In this document: in pieces, positions 6,604 through 13,386 of the stretch
Layout: every line of letters starts with the position of its first letter
Numbering within the stretch: the first letter of the stretch is position 1
Assembly (NCBI GenBank): GCA_016844515.1
Contig: JAERMP010000008.1
Location: forward strand, 1-18,833
DNA: 18,833 nt
Reading direction: 5' to 3'
Source of the DNA: Thermoleophilia bacterium
GTDB taxonomy: Bacteria > Actinomycetota > Thermoleophilia > Gaiellales > Gaiellaceae
Made by a program: the position numbers and the translations under genes
Notes under the pieces: generated by a model
Seen by the model: the letters and a program-made list of their open reading frames with translations, nothing else
The model's database searches: none
What the model was told of the DNA's origin: nothing

Positions 6604-9510
6604 TTGGCACTACGCTGGTTTCGCTTTGGCAAGAAGGAAGAGGCAGAGGCAGAGGCTGCGGCTCGAGAAGCCGTTGCAATAGAGGTACAGACTCCGCCTG
6701 AGACCCAGGCACCGGAGCCCACGGAGGCGCAGGATGCGCCCGAGGGTCCGAGGAAGAGGCGCCGCCGTGGAAGTCGCGGAGGGCGCGGCAGAAAGAGACC
6801 AGGAGCCGCACAGGCTGCCGGAGAGACCTCTGAGGAACCCGACGACGGGACTTCGGACGCCGGGCCCGCTGGTCCGGACCGCAGGGACGAGCGGACGACC
6901 GAACGAAAGACGGAGCGCAAGACCGACAAACGGTCTCAGCGAAGTAGCCGCCGGCGGACGCCGACGAAGCGGGCTCCCCTGCCCGCCGCGAAGCGGGAGC
7001 TGCTCATCTCCGTCGATGTGGGCGAGCAGCGCGTCGCGATCCTCGAGGACGACCGCGTCGCCGAGGTCTACCTGGAGCGACCCGAACGACGATCCATCGC
7101 GGGGAACATCTACCTGGGTGTCGTCGACAACGTCCTCCCGGGAATGGAGGCGGCGTTTGTCGAGATCGGGCTCGAGAAGAACGGATTCCTGTACGTGGAC
7201 GAGATCGTCGGTCCGGAGCTCGAGGGCCGGAAGGGCGCGCGCAAGATCCAGGATCTGATCAAGCGCGGGCAGACCATCCTGGTACAGGCCGTGAAGGATC
7301 CGATGAAATCGAAGGGCGCCCGTCTGACCACTGAGATCTCGCTGCCCGGACGTTTCCTCGTGTATGTCCCCAACGGCGAGGGCTCAGGCGTTTCTCGCCG
7401 GCTCGAGGACGCGGAGCGCAACCGTCTCAAGGAGATCGTGAGGAAGCTCGATCCCAAGGGCGGCGGCATCATCGTGCGAACGGCTGCAGAGGGAGCGTCC
7501 GCGGAGGACATCGAGCGTGACCTCGTGTTTCTGCAGCGCTTGTGGAAGACCATCCAGGCGAAGGCCAAGGGCGCCGCCGCCCCGGCGCTCGTCTACGAGG
7601 AGGCGGAGCTTCCGTTGCGCATCGTCCGAGATCTCTTCGCGGGCGACTTCGTCGGTGCACAGATCGACGACGACCGCACGCACCGGCGCATCGTCAGCTA
7701 CCTGAAGAAGACCTCCCCGCACATGATCGAGCGTGTCCATCGCTATCGCGAGAAGGCGCCGCTCTTCGAGGCCTCGGGCGTCGACCAGGAGATTCGCTCG
7801 ACACTCGAGCGCCGCGTAGACCTTCCCTCCGGGGGCTATCTCGTCTTCGACTATGCAGAGGCATTCACCGTTATCGACGTGAACACCGGGCGCTTCGTCG
7901 GCTCCCGGGGCAAGAGCGCGCAGGGTCGACTCGAGGACACGATCGTGAAGAACAACCTCGAAGCAGTGAAGGAGGTCGTGCGCCAGCTCCGTCTGCGCGA
8001 CATCGGCGGGATCATCGTCATCGACTTCATCGACATGGCGAATCCCAAGAACCGCGCGACGGTAGAGGAGGCGCTTCGCAGCGAGCTCGAACGCGACCGG
8101 ACGAAGACGTACGTCGTGGAGATCTCCCCGCTCGGGCTCGTCGAGATGACTCGCCAGAACGTCACCGACGGCCCGCGCGAGATCCTGACGAGCCGCTGCC
8201 CGGTGTGCGCCGGCGACGGCTTCGTGGTCTCTGACGCGACGCACGCACTCGAGATCGAGCGAAAGATGCGAGCCATCGCGAAGGGGTCACGGGTCCAGGC
8301 ATTTCATATCGCCTTGCATCCGCGGGTCCTGTCGTTGATCGTCGGCCCGGGCGGGAGTCGACTTGCAGAGATCGAGGCAGCAGCACGACGTCGGTTCTTC
8401 CTGACGCCGGTTGCCGCCAACGGCCATGTCCACTTCGACCACTTCGACGTTCTGGGGCAAGGGAAGCTCGATGCGATGCGGCCCTCGGCGCCCGTTGAGG
8501 AAGGCGCTTCCATCGATCTCAAGCTCGTCGAGGTCGGACTGCACGACGCAACTGCCGGCGTCGGAAAGGTCGGAGGGTACGAAGTCGTGGTTGCCGGGGC
8601 GGCGAAGCTCGTCGGGAAGAAGGTCACCGCACTCATCGGGCGCGCTCTTGAGGGGACGGCGTATGCAATGCCCGCCGGAGACGTCGTCGTAACGTCGCCG
8701 ATCACGTTCGAAGCGGAAGCCGAGCGCCCGATGCGGGCGCCCAGCCGCAAGAGAGCCACCGATGAGCCGGAGGTCGAGCCCGCTCCCGAAGTCGACGTTG
8801 GAGTCGAAGTCGACGTCGAAGTTGGGGACGGCGCAGCGGCCGAGGTCGAGTCAGTGGTCGAGGTCTCGGCCGACGCTGCGATCCAAGAGACGCCGGCCGT
8901 CGACGGCGAGGCGCAGAGTGGCGTCCAGGATGGCGGACAGCCCAAGAAAAAGCGGACTCGGCGCGGAACGCGGGGTGGCCGCGGGCGAAAGAAACTCTCC
9001 ACTACGGATTCCACTACGGATTCCACGGCTGATTCCACGGCCGAGACCGCGACGGCCGATAGCCGTGCGCAGCAGCCGAAACCCAAGCCCAAGCCCAGGC
9101 CCAAGTCGAAGCCGAAGCCAAGACCGAGAATCCATGTCCCACCGTCTGAAGACGAGTCCGAAGCGGCCCCGATCGCGATCGCTGTCACCGCTTCGGCCGA
9201 GCCTGATGCCACGGCGGAAGCAGCGACCGCGAATGAAGTCACGGCAGATGGTGAAGTCACGGTAGATGGGCAGCCCAAGCGCAAGCGCTCTCGTCGCGGA
9301 TCGCGAGGCGGACGAAATCGCCGCAAGCCTTCGGCAAACGGCGATCAGGTCGAGTTGGATCCGCCTGGAGAGCCTGCCGGGATGGAACCCGACGAGTCCG
9401 ACGCCGGTGTGGATGAAGAGCCCACTGCGGTGGCTGACCCCGCTGCCGAGGAAACGGCCCCTGAGTACGTCCCCATGTCCGAGTGGATCGGCGACTTCGG
9501 TCAGCGCTAG
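6604..9510 (+). CDS. rne: Ribonuclease E/G with long charged tails and a TRAM-like domain
   Basis: This endoribonuclease of mRNA decay and rRNA/tRNA processing has 968 residues from TTG 6604. That start follows AGAGGAG by nine bases and is better than the ATG at 6520, which has no such site. Residues 1-130 are a charged, low-complexity tail with a basic patch (RKRRRRGSRGG, about 50-60). An S1-type RNA-binding region starts near 132 (LLISVDVGEQRVAIL). The two catalytic aspartates are Asp425 (VIDVNTGRF) and Asp474 (IIVIDFIDM), and the zinc-link CPVC is at 532-535. Residues about 637-687 (VEVGLHDATAGVGKVGGYEV, then LVGKKVTALI) look like a TRAM domain. The tail (about 700-968) has two more copies of the basic patch (about 780 and 891), a Pro-Lys run and a Ser-Thr-Asp run. 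The architecture suits a scaffold for an RNA degradosome. A repeat element follows directly. Confidence 0.95.
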   Translation: MALRWFRFGKKEEAEAEAAAREAVAIEVQTPPETQAPEPTEAQDAPEGPRKRRRRGSRGGRGRKRPGAAQAAGETSEEPDDGTSDAGPAGPDRRDERTTERKTERKTDKRSQRSSRRRTPTKRAPLPAAKRELLISVDVGEQRVAILEDDRVAEVYLERPERRSIAGNIYLGVVDNVLPGMEAAFVEIGLEKNGFLYVDEIVGPELEGRKGARKIQDLIKRGQTILVQAVKDPMKSKGARLTTEISLPGRFLVYVPNGEGSGVSRRLEDAERNRLKEIVRKLDPKGGGIIVRTAAEGASAEDIERDLVFLQRLWKTIQAKAKGAAAPALVYEEAELPLRIVRDLFAGDFVGAQIDDDRTHRRIVSYLKKTSPHMIERVHRYREKAPLFEASGVDQEIRSTLERRVDLPSGGYLVFDYAEAFTVIDVNTGRFVGSRGKSAQGRLEDTIVKNNLEAVKEVVRQLRLRDIGGIIVIDFIDMANPKNRATVEEALRSELERDRTKTYVVEISPLGLVEMTRQNVTDGPREILTSRCPVCAGDGFVVSDATHALEIERKMRAIAKGSRVQAFHIALHPRVLSLIVGPGGSRLAEIEAAARRRFFLTPVAANGHVHFDHFDVLGQGKLDAMRPSAPVEEGASIDLKLVEVGLHDATAGVGKVGGYEVVVAGAAKLVGKKVTALIGRALEGTAYAMPAGDVVVTSPITFEAEAERPMRAPSRKRATDEPEVEPAPEVDVGVEVDVEVGDGAAAEVESVVEVSADAAIQETPAVDGEAQSGVQDGGQPKKKRTRRGTRGGRGRKKLSTTDSTTDSTADSTAETATADSRAQQPKPKPKPRPKSKPKPRPRIHVPPSEDESEAAPIAIAVTASAEPDATAEAATANEVTADGEVTVDGQPKRKRSRRGSRGGRNRRKPSANGDQVELDPPGEPAGMEPDESDAGVDEEPTAVADPAAEETAPEYVPMSEWIGDFGQR
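9001..9048 (+). repeat. Four tandem 12-bp units inside rne
   Basis: ACTACGGATTCC occurs twice in a row, followed by two diverged units (ACGGCTGATTCC, ACGGCCGAGACC). They encode the Ser-Thr-Thr-Asp run in the disordered tail of RNase E/G. Slippage at such units would change tail length in multiples of four residues without breaking the frame. Confidence 0.8.
9235..9270 (+). repeat. Two tandem 18-bp units inside rne
   Basis: GAAGTCACGGCAGATGGT is followed at once by GAAGTCACGGTAGATGGG, with two differences. They encode EVTADG and EVTVDG just before the third basic patch of the C-terminal tail. Confidence 0.75.
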
Positions 9511-9585
9511 TTGCGCAAGACCGCAATCCGCGAATGCGGATTCCGGTCGCTTGAGGATCCCTAAAGGCGACCGCTTCGCGGCCGC
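9511..9585 (+). repeat. Dispersed two-hairpin intergenic repeat, copy 2
   Basis: This starts on the base after the rne stop codon. The first hairpin pairs GACCGCAATCCGC with GCGGATTCCGGTC across a GAAT loop (12 of 13 pairs). Its inner stem differs in sequence from copy 1 yet still pairs. The linker is ATCCCTAAAGGCG. The second hairpin CCGCTTCGCGG is kept, with one mismatch further out. It separates rne from the rplU transcription unit. Confidence 0.85.
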
Positions 9586-9621
9586 TGTGCTTGTCATCAC
9601 CTCGACCGCGCGTCCAATCGG

Positions 9622-9627
9622 TATCAT
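9622..9627 (+). promoter_or_regulatory. Possible -10 box (TATCAT) for the rplU operon
   Basis: TATCAT fits TANNNT and would start a transcript near 9634, about 40 bases before rplU. No well-spaced -35 box is seen; TTGTCA at 9591 is 25 bases away, which is too far. Confidence 0.35.
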
Positions 9628-9638
9628 GCGGCGGCTTC

Positions 9639-9655
9639 GCGGGCCACGCGCCCGC
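9639..9655 (+). other. Hairpin in the rplU leader
   Basis: GCGGGC pairs with GCCCGC across a five-base loop. It ends 10 bases before the GGAGA ribosome binding site (9666-9670). L21 operons often carry leader structures, but this hairpin alone does not match a leader class I can name. Confidence 0.3.
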
Positions 9656-9675
9656 TCTGACATTCGGAGATTTCC

Positions 9676-10233
9676 ATGACCTACGCGATCATCAAGGTTG
9701 CCGGGAAGCAGTACCGCGTCCGCGAGGGTGAGCGCCTGCTCGTCGATCGGCTCGCCTCCGACGACGGGGCGACGATCACGCCGACCGTTCTCCTCGTCGG
9801 TGGCGGCGAGGCTCCGATACTCGATCCGGCTGACGTGAAGGTGACCGCGAAAGTGCTCGCTGCCGTGAAGGGTCCGAAGATCCGGATTGGCAAGTACAAG
9901 AAGCGCACCGGCTATCGCAAGCACACCGGTTTTCGCGCCTCGCTGACTCAGATCCAGATCGAGTCCATCGGTGGCAAGCCTGCTCGGGCCGCTTCGAAGC
10001 CGAAGTCGGAGTCGGTGGAGGCGCCGAAGGAAGCTCCCGCAGTACCCGAGGCATCGTCGGAGCTCCCGGCTGGGTATGCGGACATGACGGTCGCGGAGAT
10101 CAAGTCGTCCACGGGGGGATGGGAATCCGGCGCGCTCGACGCTGCGCTTGCGTACGAACAGGATCACGGCAAGCGGAAGGGCGCGATCGCAGCTCTGGAG
10201 TCGGCACGAGCTCAGCAGGAGGGCGAGTCCTAA
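9676..10233 (+). CDS. rplU: 50S ribosomal protein L21 with C-terminal helical extension
   Basis: Residues 1-100 are a complete L21 ([15 protein letters not shown]; the basic rRNA-binding run [19 protein letters not shown] at 69-87), which binds 23S rRNA in the large subunit. The usual length is about 103, but this protein has 185 residues. The extra part is a Lys/Glu/Ala/Pro linker (about 101-135) and a helical module (about 136-180: [11 protein letters not shown], then [24 protein letters not shown]). That module resembles the small helix-extension-helix add-ons, such as Rho-N/SAP-like folds, seen on some actinobacterial proteins. A good GGAGA site precedes the ATG by five bases. The extension is in frame and its stop overlaps the rpmA ATG by one base (TAATG), so it is not a frameshift artefact. 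Confidence 0.95.
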   Translation: MTYAIIKVAGKQYRVREGERLLVDRLASDDGATITPTVLLVGGGEAPILDPADVKVTAKVLAAVKGPKIRIGKYKKRTGYRKHTGFRASLTQIQIESIGGKPARAASKPKSESVEAPKEAPAVPEASSELPAGYADMTVAEIKSSTGGWESGALDAALAYEQDHGKRKGAIAALESARAQQEGES

Positions 10234-10490
10234 TGGCACATAAGAAAGGTCTCGGCTCTTCGCGCAACGGCCGCGACTCGGAATCGAAGCGACTCGGCGT
10301 CAAGATCTTCGCCGGACAGCAGGTCAGGACCGGGATGATCATCGTCCGCCAGCGGGGAACCAAATTCCGCCCCGGTCAGGGAGCTGGCCTCGGCCGCGAC
10401 CACACGATTTTCGCGCTCCGCGAGGGCAAGGTCGAGTTCCGTACGTCGGGCGACAAGCGCTACATCTCCGTCGCGGCAGCGGCGGACTAG
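10233..10490 (+). CDS. rpmA: 50S ribosomal protein L27
   Basis: This 85-residue L27 has its N-terminus at the peptidyl-transferase centre. It begins [20 protein letters not shown] and continues with the family stretches [26 protein letters not shown] and [12 protein letters not shown]. There is no N-terminal cleavage extension of the Firmicutes type. The ATG overlaps the rplU stop by one base. A longer in-frame reading upstream lies inside rplU and is not credible. Confidence 0.97.
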   Translation: MAHKKGLGSSRNGRDSESKRLGVKIFAGQQVRTGMIIVRQRGTKFRPGQGAGLGRDHTIFALREGKVEFRTSGDKRYISVAAAAD

Positions 10491-10496
10491 GAACTC

Positions 10497-10513
10497 GGCT
10501 CCGAGCCGGAGCC
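10497..10513 (+). promoter_or_regulatory. Hairpin that buries the obg ribosome binding site
   Basis: GGCTCC pairs with GGAGCC across a five-base loop. The only Shine-Dalgarno-like bases for obg (GGAG, 10508-10511) are in the right arm, which ends on the base before the ATG. Translation of obg may therefore depend on ribosomes finishing rpmA seven bases upstream, or on a factor that opens the stem. Confidence 0.4.
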
Positions 10514-11704
10514 ATGTTTCACGACCGAGCCCAGATCCACGTCGAAGCCGGGCGGGGCGGTGACGGCGGCCTCAGCTTCCGGCGCGAGAAGTTCGTGCCG
10601 AAGGGCGGCCCCGACGGCGGTGACGGAGGCCGTGGCGGCAGCGTCGTCGTGATCACGGACGCCGCGCTCCGCGATCTGTCCACGTACCAGCGGGTCAAGG
10701 TTCTCCGCGCCGGCCGCGGCGGCAACGGCAGAGGCAGCAAGAAGCATGGCGCAGATGGAGAGACGGTCGAGATCTACGTTCCCGTAGGGACGCAAGTGCT
10801 CGACGCCGAAGGAGGTCTCGTTGCCGATCTGACGTCTCCGGGCGCCCGCCTCGTCGTTGGGCGCGGGGGTCAGGGTGGGCGTGGGAACGCACGGTTTGCG
10901 ACACCGACTCGGCAGACTCCACGCTTCGCCGAGACGGGCCTGCCGGGCGACGAGCTCGACCTCGTCCTCCAACTCAAGCTCGTCGTCGACGCTGCACTTG
11001 CGGGGTTTCCCAACGCGGGCAAGTCCTCCCTGCTGCGGCGCATCTCGAATGCGACGCCGAAGGTCGCGGAATACCCCTTCACGACGATCGAGCCCGTGCT
11101 CGGGGTCGTCGACGGCCCGGACGCGAGGCAGCTCACCGTAGCTGACGTGCCAGGCTTGATCGAGGGGGCGGCGGAGGGCGCAGGACTCGGGCACCAGTTC
11201 CTCGCTCATCTTGAGCGCGCACGGCTGCTGCTACACGTGTTGGATGCGTCCGAGCCGGATCTGGAAGAGCGGTTCCATGCAGTCGACCGCGAGCTTTCGG
11301 CGTACGGCGCGGGCCTCGACGAGCGCTCGCAAGTCGTCGTCTTGAACAAGGCCGACCTTCTCGTAGAGCCCGCGGAGTTCACCGTGCACGACGATCGGAT
11401 CGTCCGCGTGATCTCGACCTCGTGCGCGACCGGCCATGGCATCGACGATCTGAAGCGAGTGCTGTTCGAGCTTTGCCCGGTCGAGAGCGTCGAGGCGGTT
11501 GCCGAGGAGCTCGTTCCAGAGTTCCTCGAGTACCGCCCCCGCGCGAGGCGCGGGCCGCGGTTTCGCATCTATCGCACGGACCGTGGCTATCGCGTCGTCG
11601 GCACGCCGCCTTCGCCCGAGGAGCTCGAGGAGGCTCTGCGGCGGATCGGCGTGAAGCGAGGTGCCGAGGTCGAGGTCGGCGAGGAGACCCTCGAGTGGCA
11701 CTAG
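10514..11704 (+). CDS. obg: GTPase Obg/CgtA
   Basis: This 396-residue GTPase acts in late 50S subunit assembly and stress control. The glycine-rich Obg domain covers 1-158 (AGRGGDGGLSFRREKFVPKG). The G domain follows: G1 GFPNAGKSS (164-172), G3 DVPG (211-214), G4 NKAD (278-281) and G5 SCA (303-305). The C-terminal OCT domain lies at about 350-396 (FRIYRTDRGYRVVGTPP). All nucleotide-binding motifs are intact. It belongs to the conserved rplU-rpmA-obg-nadD-rsfS order. Its 3' end overlaps nadD by 10 bases in another frame. The start is fixed by the conserved MF(x)D beginning. Confidence 0.97.
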   Translation: MFHDRAQIHVEAGRGGDGGLSFRREKFVPKGGPDGGDGGRGGSVVVITDAALRDLSTYQRVKVLRAGRGGNGRGSKKHGADGETVEIYVPVGTQVLDAEGGLVADLTSPGARLVVGRGGQGGRGNARFATPTRQTPRFAETGLPGDELDLVLQLKLVVDAALAGFPNAGKSSLLRRISNATPKVAEYPFTTIEPVLGVVDGPDARQLTVADVPGLIEGAAEGAGLGHQFLAHLERARLLLHVLDASEPDLEERFHAVDRELSAYGAGLDERSQVVVLNKADLLVEPAEFTVHDDRIVRVISTSCATGHGIDDLKRVLFELCPVESVEAVAEELVPEFLEYRPRARRGPRFRIYRTDRGYRVVGTPPSPEELEEALRRIGVKRGAEVEVGEETLEWH

Positions 11705-12261
11705 GCGTTCTCGGTGGCGTCTTCGATCCACCACACGTCGGTCACGTCGAGCTTGCGCGCGCCGCCATGGAGCAACTCTCACTCGAGGCGCTTCTCGTTC
11801 TCGTGGTCGCAGATCCGGGGCACAAGCGTGCGACCACTCCGGCCGAGACGCGCCTCGAGCTGACGCGGCTCGCGTTTGGCGACATGTCTGGCGCGCAGAT
11901 CGAGCTCGATCGACACGCCCGAACCGTGGACTCGCTCGAGGAGCGCAGGCTCGACGACGCCGTCTTCATCCTCGGCGCCGATGAGTTCGCCGACTTCTCC
12001 CGGTGGAAGCGCCCAGAACGTGTACTCGAACTTGTGCGTCTCGCGGTGGCGATGCGGCCCGGTGTGTCCGATGAGCGCATCCGCGAGGCTCGTACTCGGC
12101 TCGGCGCGCCCGACCGCATTCTCTCCTTCGACATGCCGGCGATCCGGGTCTCGTCCTCGGAGATTCGCGAGAAAGTCGCTCGAGGCGAGAGCATTGACCG
12201 GCTCGTGCCCGTGCAGGTAGCCGACGCGATTCTGCGACTGGGCCTCTACCTAGATGGTTGA
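11695..12261 (+). CDS. nadD: Nicotinate-mononucleotide adenylyltransferase
   Basis: This enzyme transfers AMP from ATP to nicotinate mononucleotide to give deamido-NAD, the core step of NAD synthesis. It has 188 residues from GTG 11695, which lies inside the end of obg. The nucleotidyltransferase motif GGVFDPPHVGH (7-17) has both histidines, and the second ATP-binding motif is SSSEIR (153-158). The intermediate GADEFADFSRWKRPERV block is also family-like. The residues that usually read SYTxDTL are shortened to RTVDSLEE. The last four codons and the stop lie inside a 170-base palindrome, so the natural C-terminus may have been altered by that element. An upstream in-frame extension overlaps obg and is not likely used. 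Confidence 0.93.
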   Translation: MALGVLGGVFDPPHVGHVELARAAMEQLSLEALLVLVVADPGHKRATTPAETRLELTRLAFGDMSGAQIELDRHARTVDSLEERRLDDAVFILGADEFADFSRWKRPERVLELVRLAVAMRPGVSDERIREARTRLGAPDRILSFDMPAIRVSSSEIREKVARGESIDRLVPVQVADAILRLGLYLDG

Positions 12262-12419
12262 TCGGCAATTCCTCGTCGCGCGGGTGGTGGCTGAGACACG
12301 GCGCCGGCTGGCGCCGCCCGTCCTCGCCCGTATTCCCGATACGCGCTCGGACGGGCGGCGTCCCCGGCTTGGTCTCAGCCATCCCCCGCATCGACGGCAA
12401 TCACCGATCAACCATCTAG
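12250..12419. repeat. 170-bp imperfect palindrome (MITE-like fold-back element) between nadD and rsfS
   Basis: The ends are a perfect 16-base inverted repeat (CTAGATGGTTGATCGG at 12250-12265 against 12404-12419). Further paired blocks lie inside on the same axis: TGGCTGAGAC (12288-12297 with 12372-12381), GCCGCCCGTCC (12312-12322 with 12349-12359), and CGTAT/ATACG at the centre (12329-12343). The unpaired parts are short. No transposase is present. Read as TA-flanked, the element would start GATGGTTGATC, which fits a non-autonomous element that duplicates TA. This reading is inference. The transcript would form a very long hairpin after nadD. Confidence 0.85.
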
Positions 12420-12426
12420 CGCCGAG

Positions 12427-12432
12427 TAGACT
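12427..12432 (+). promoter_or_regulatory. TAGACT -10-like box upstream of rsfS
   Basis: This is the same hexamer as in front of mreC, the tRNA gene and the 18310 gene. It ends only three bases before the ATG at 12436, so a transcript from it would start inside the coding region. If it is real, rsfS from this promoter would need a later start. Confidence 0.3.
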
Positions 12433-12435
12433 GCG

Positions 12436-12822
12436 ATGCAAGCCGAAAGGACGAAAGAGACCGCGCTGAAGCCACTCGAACAAGCCCGCCGAACCGCCGC
12501 TCTCTGCCAGGAAAAGCTGGCGAGCGACGTCACCATCCTTGACATGCGGGGCGTCTGCGACTTCACGGACTTCTTCGTCATCGCAACGGGCCGAAACTCG
12601 AGGCAGACGAAGGCGATCTACGACGAAGTCGCGGGGGTGCTCAAGAAGGACCAAGGCGTGCTCCCTCGGTCGACAGCCGGGGTGACGGATGCGAGCTGGA
12701 TCGTCGCCGACTACCTCGACGTGGTGCTCCATCTCTTCACGCCGGAGACGCGCGGCTTCTACAGGCTCGAAGAGCTGTGGAGCGACGTACCGTCGATTGA
12801 GCTCGAGGTCGCAACCGCCTGA
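12436..12822 (+). CDS. rsfS: Ribosomal silencing factor RsfS
   Basis: This protein binds ribosomal protein L14 and blocks joining of the subunits when nutrients are short. It has 128 residues from ATG 12436. Family blocks are KLASDVTILDMRG, CDFTDFFVIATGRNSRQTKAI, and the signature DASWIVADYLDVVLHLFTPE followed by RGFYRLEELW. The ATG has no ribosome binding site. An alternative is CTG 12466, which lies after the purine runs GAAAGGA and GAAAGAG and would give 118 residues, close to the family norm. The gene sits in its usual place after nadD but is separated from it by the palindrome. Confidence 0.92.
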   Translation: MQAERTKETALKPLEQARRTAALCQEKLASDVTILDMRGVCDFTDFFVIATGRNSRQTKAIYDEVAGVLKKDQGVLPRSTAGVTDASWIVADYLDVVLHLFTPETRGFYRLEELWSDVPSIELEVATA

Positions 12823-12841
12823 CGTTGTCCGATCCGGAAAC

Positions 12842-12847
12842 TATCCT
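12842..12847 (+). promoter_or_regulatory. Possible leaderless -10 box (TATCCT) for the PD-(D/E)XK gene
   Basis: TATCCT ends six bases before GTG 12854, which would place the first transcribed base on the start codon. No properly spaced -35 box is visible. Confidence 0.3.
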
Positions 12848-12853
12848 GAGGTC

Positions 12854-13292
12854 GTGCTTACGACGGACCAGAAGGGCGCCGTTGCCGAGTTGGCAATCGC
12901 TCATGCGGCCGCAGAGCTCCGTGTCGGCGTCTTCAAGCCGCTAACGGACGGTGAGCGCTACGACCTGATCTTCGACCTACGACCGGAGCTTCTTTCGAGT
13001 TCAGTGCAAATGGGCCTGTCGGCACGGCGATGTTGTCATCATCCGTTGCCGCTCATGCCGACGAGCTCGCGAAGGTCTCGTGCACCGTGGATACACGCTC
13101 GATGAGGTAGACGCGATCGCCGCTTACTGCGCAGAGCTCGACCGCTGTTACTTCGTCCCGCTCGACCGATTCGAGGGCAGGTCCGCAGTGCAGTTGCGGC
13201 TTGTCCCGGCTCGCAACAACCAACAGCTGGGAATCAACTGGGCCGACGATTTCGATCTGGAGGCTAGACTGGAGGCTCGTCTGGGGCCATAG
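12854..13292 (+). pseudogene. tRNA-associated PD-(D/E)XK endonuclease gene split by a one-base frameshift
   Basis: Two reading frames together give a complete protein of about 145 residues. It looks like the group I intron endonuclease-type PD-(D/E)XK family (I-Ssp6803I-like). Frame one runs from GTG 12854 (VLTTDQKGAVAELAIAHAAAE, then RYDLIFDLRPELL). The match then continues at 12996, one base forward (RVQCKWACRHGDVVIIRC, then ARNNQQLGINWADDF), to a TAG at 13290-13292. The break is at CTT-CTT-T (12989-12995), where one T must be skipped. The catalytic Asp (YDLIFD) is in frame one and the QxK (VQCKW) in frame two, so neither fragment alone would be active. The last 10 bases overlap the tRNA-Ala gene. 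It is either a decayed gene or one read by +1 frameshifting. Confidence 0.75.
13265..13270 (+). promoter_or_regulatory. Probable -10 box (TAGACT) of the tRNA-Ala gene, inside the nuclease reading frame
   Basis: TAGACT ends 12 bases before the mature tRNA 5' end, so a transcript would carry about six extra 5' bases for RNase P to remove. The box lies within the last codons of the PD-(D/E)XK gene. No clear -35 box is seen. Confidence 0.45.
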
Positions 13293-13355
13293 CTCAGCTG
13301 GGAGAGCGTCGGCGTGGCACGCCGAAGGTCGCCGGTTCGATCCCGGCTGGCTCCA
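13283..13355 (+). tRNA. tRNA-Ala, anticodon GGC
   Basis: This is 73 bases that fold as a full cloverleaf. The acceptor GGGGCCA pairs with TGGCTCC and includes a G3-U70 pair, the known alanine identity element. The D arm is GCTC/GAGC. The anticodon stem is TCGGC/GCCGA with loop GTGGCAC (T33, anticodon GGC, A37). The T arm is GCCGG-TTCGATC-CCGGC and the discriminator is A. It reads GCC and GCU codons. CCA is not encoded (TCC follows). There is no intron. Confidence 0.97.
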
Positions 13356-13386
13356 TCCCTTCCCCCGCGAACTCCCACAGCCGCCT

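Noticed and set aside
9076..9135. Pro-Lys coding run as a possible CRISPR-like or minisatellite array
   Set aside because: It is a degenerate codon-level repeat inside the rne reading frame, with no spacers.
9597..9675. A named riboswitch or known L21 leader class before rplU
   Set aside because: Only one short hairpin is visible, and I cannot match it to a defined leader motif by eye.
8851..10239. 462-codon open frame on the - strand across rne and rplU
   Set aside because: It spans two certain + strand genes and the intergenic repeat, and its product is low-complexity Arg/Gly/Leu without domain features.
12254..12469. 71-codon frame between nadD and rsfS
   Set aside because: Most of it is the palindrome read as protein. 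It has no ribosome binding site and overlaps rsfS.
13283..13355. Group I intron in the tRNA-Ala gene, suggested by the neighbouring endonuclease family
   Set aside because: The tRNA is continuous, with intact anticodon arm and no insertion.
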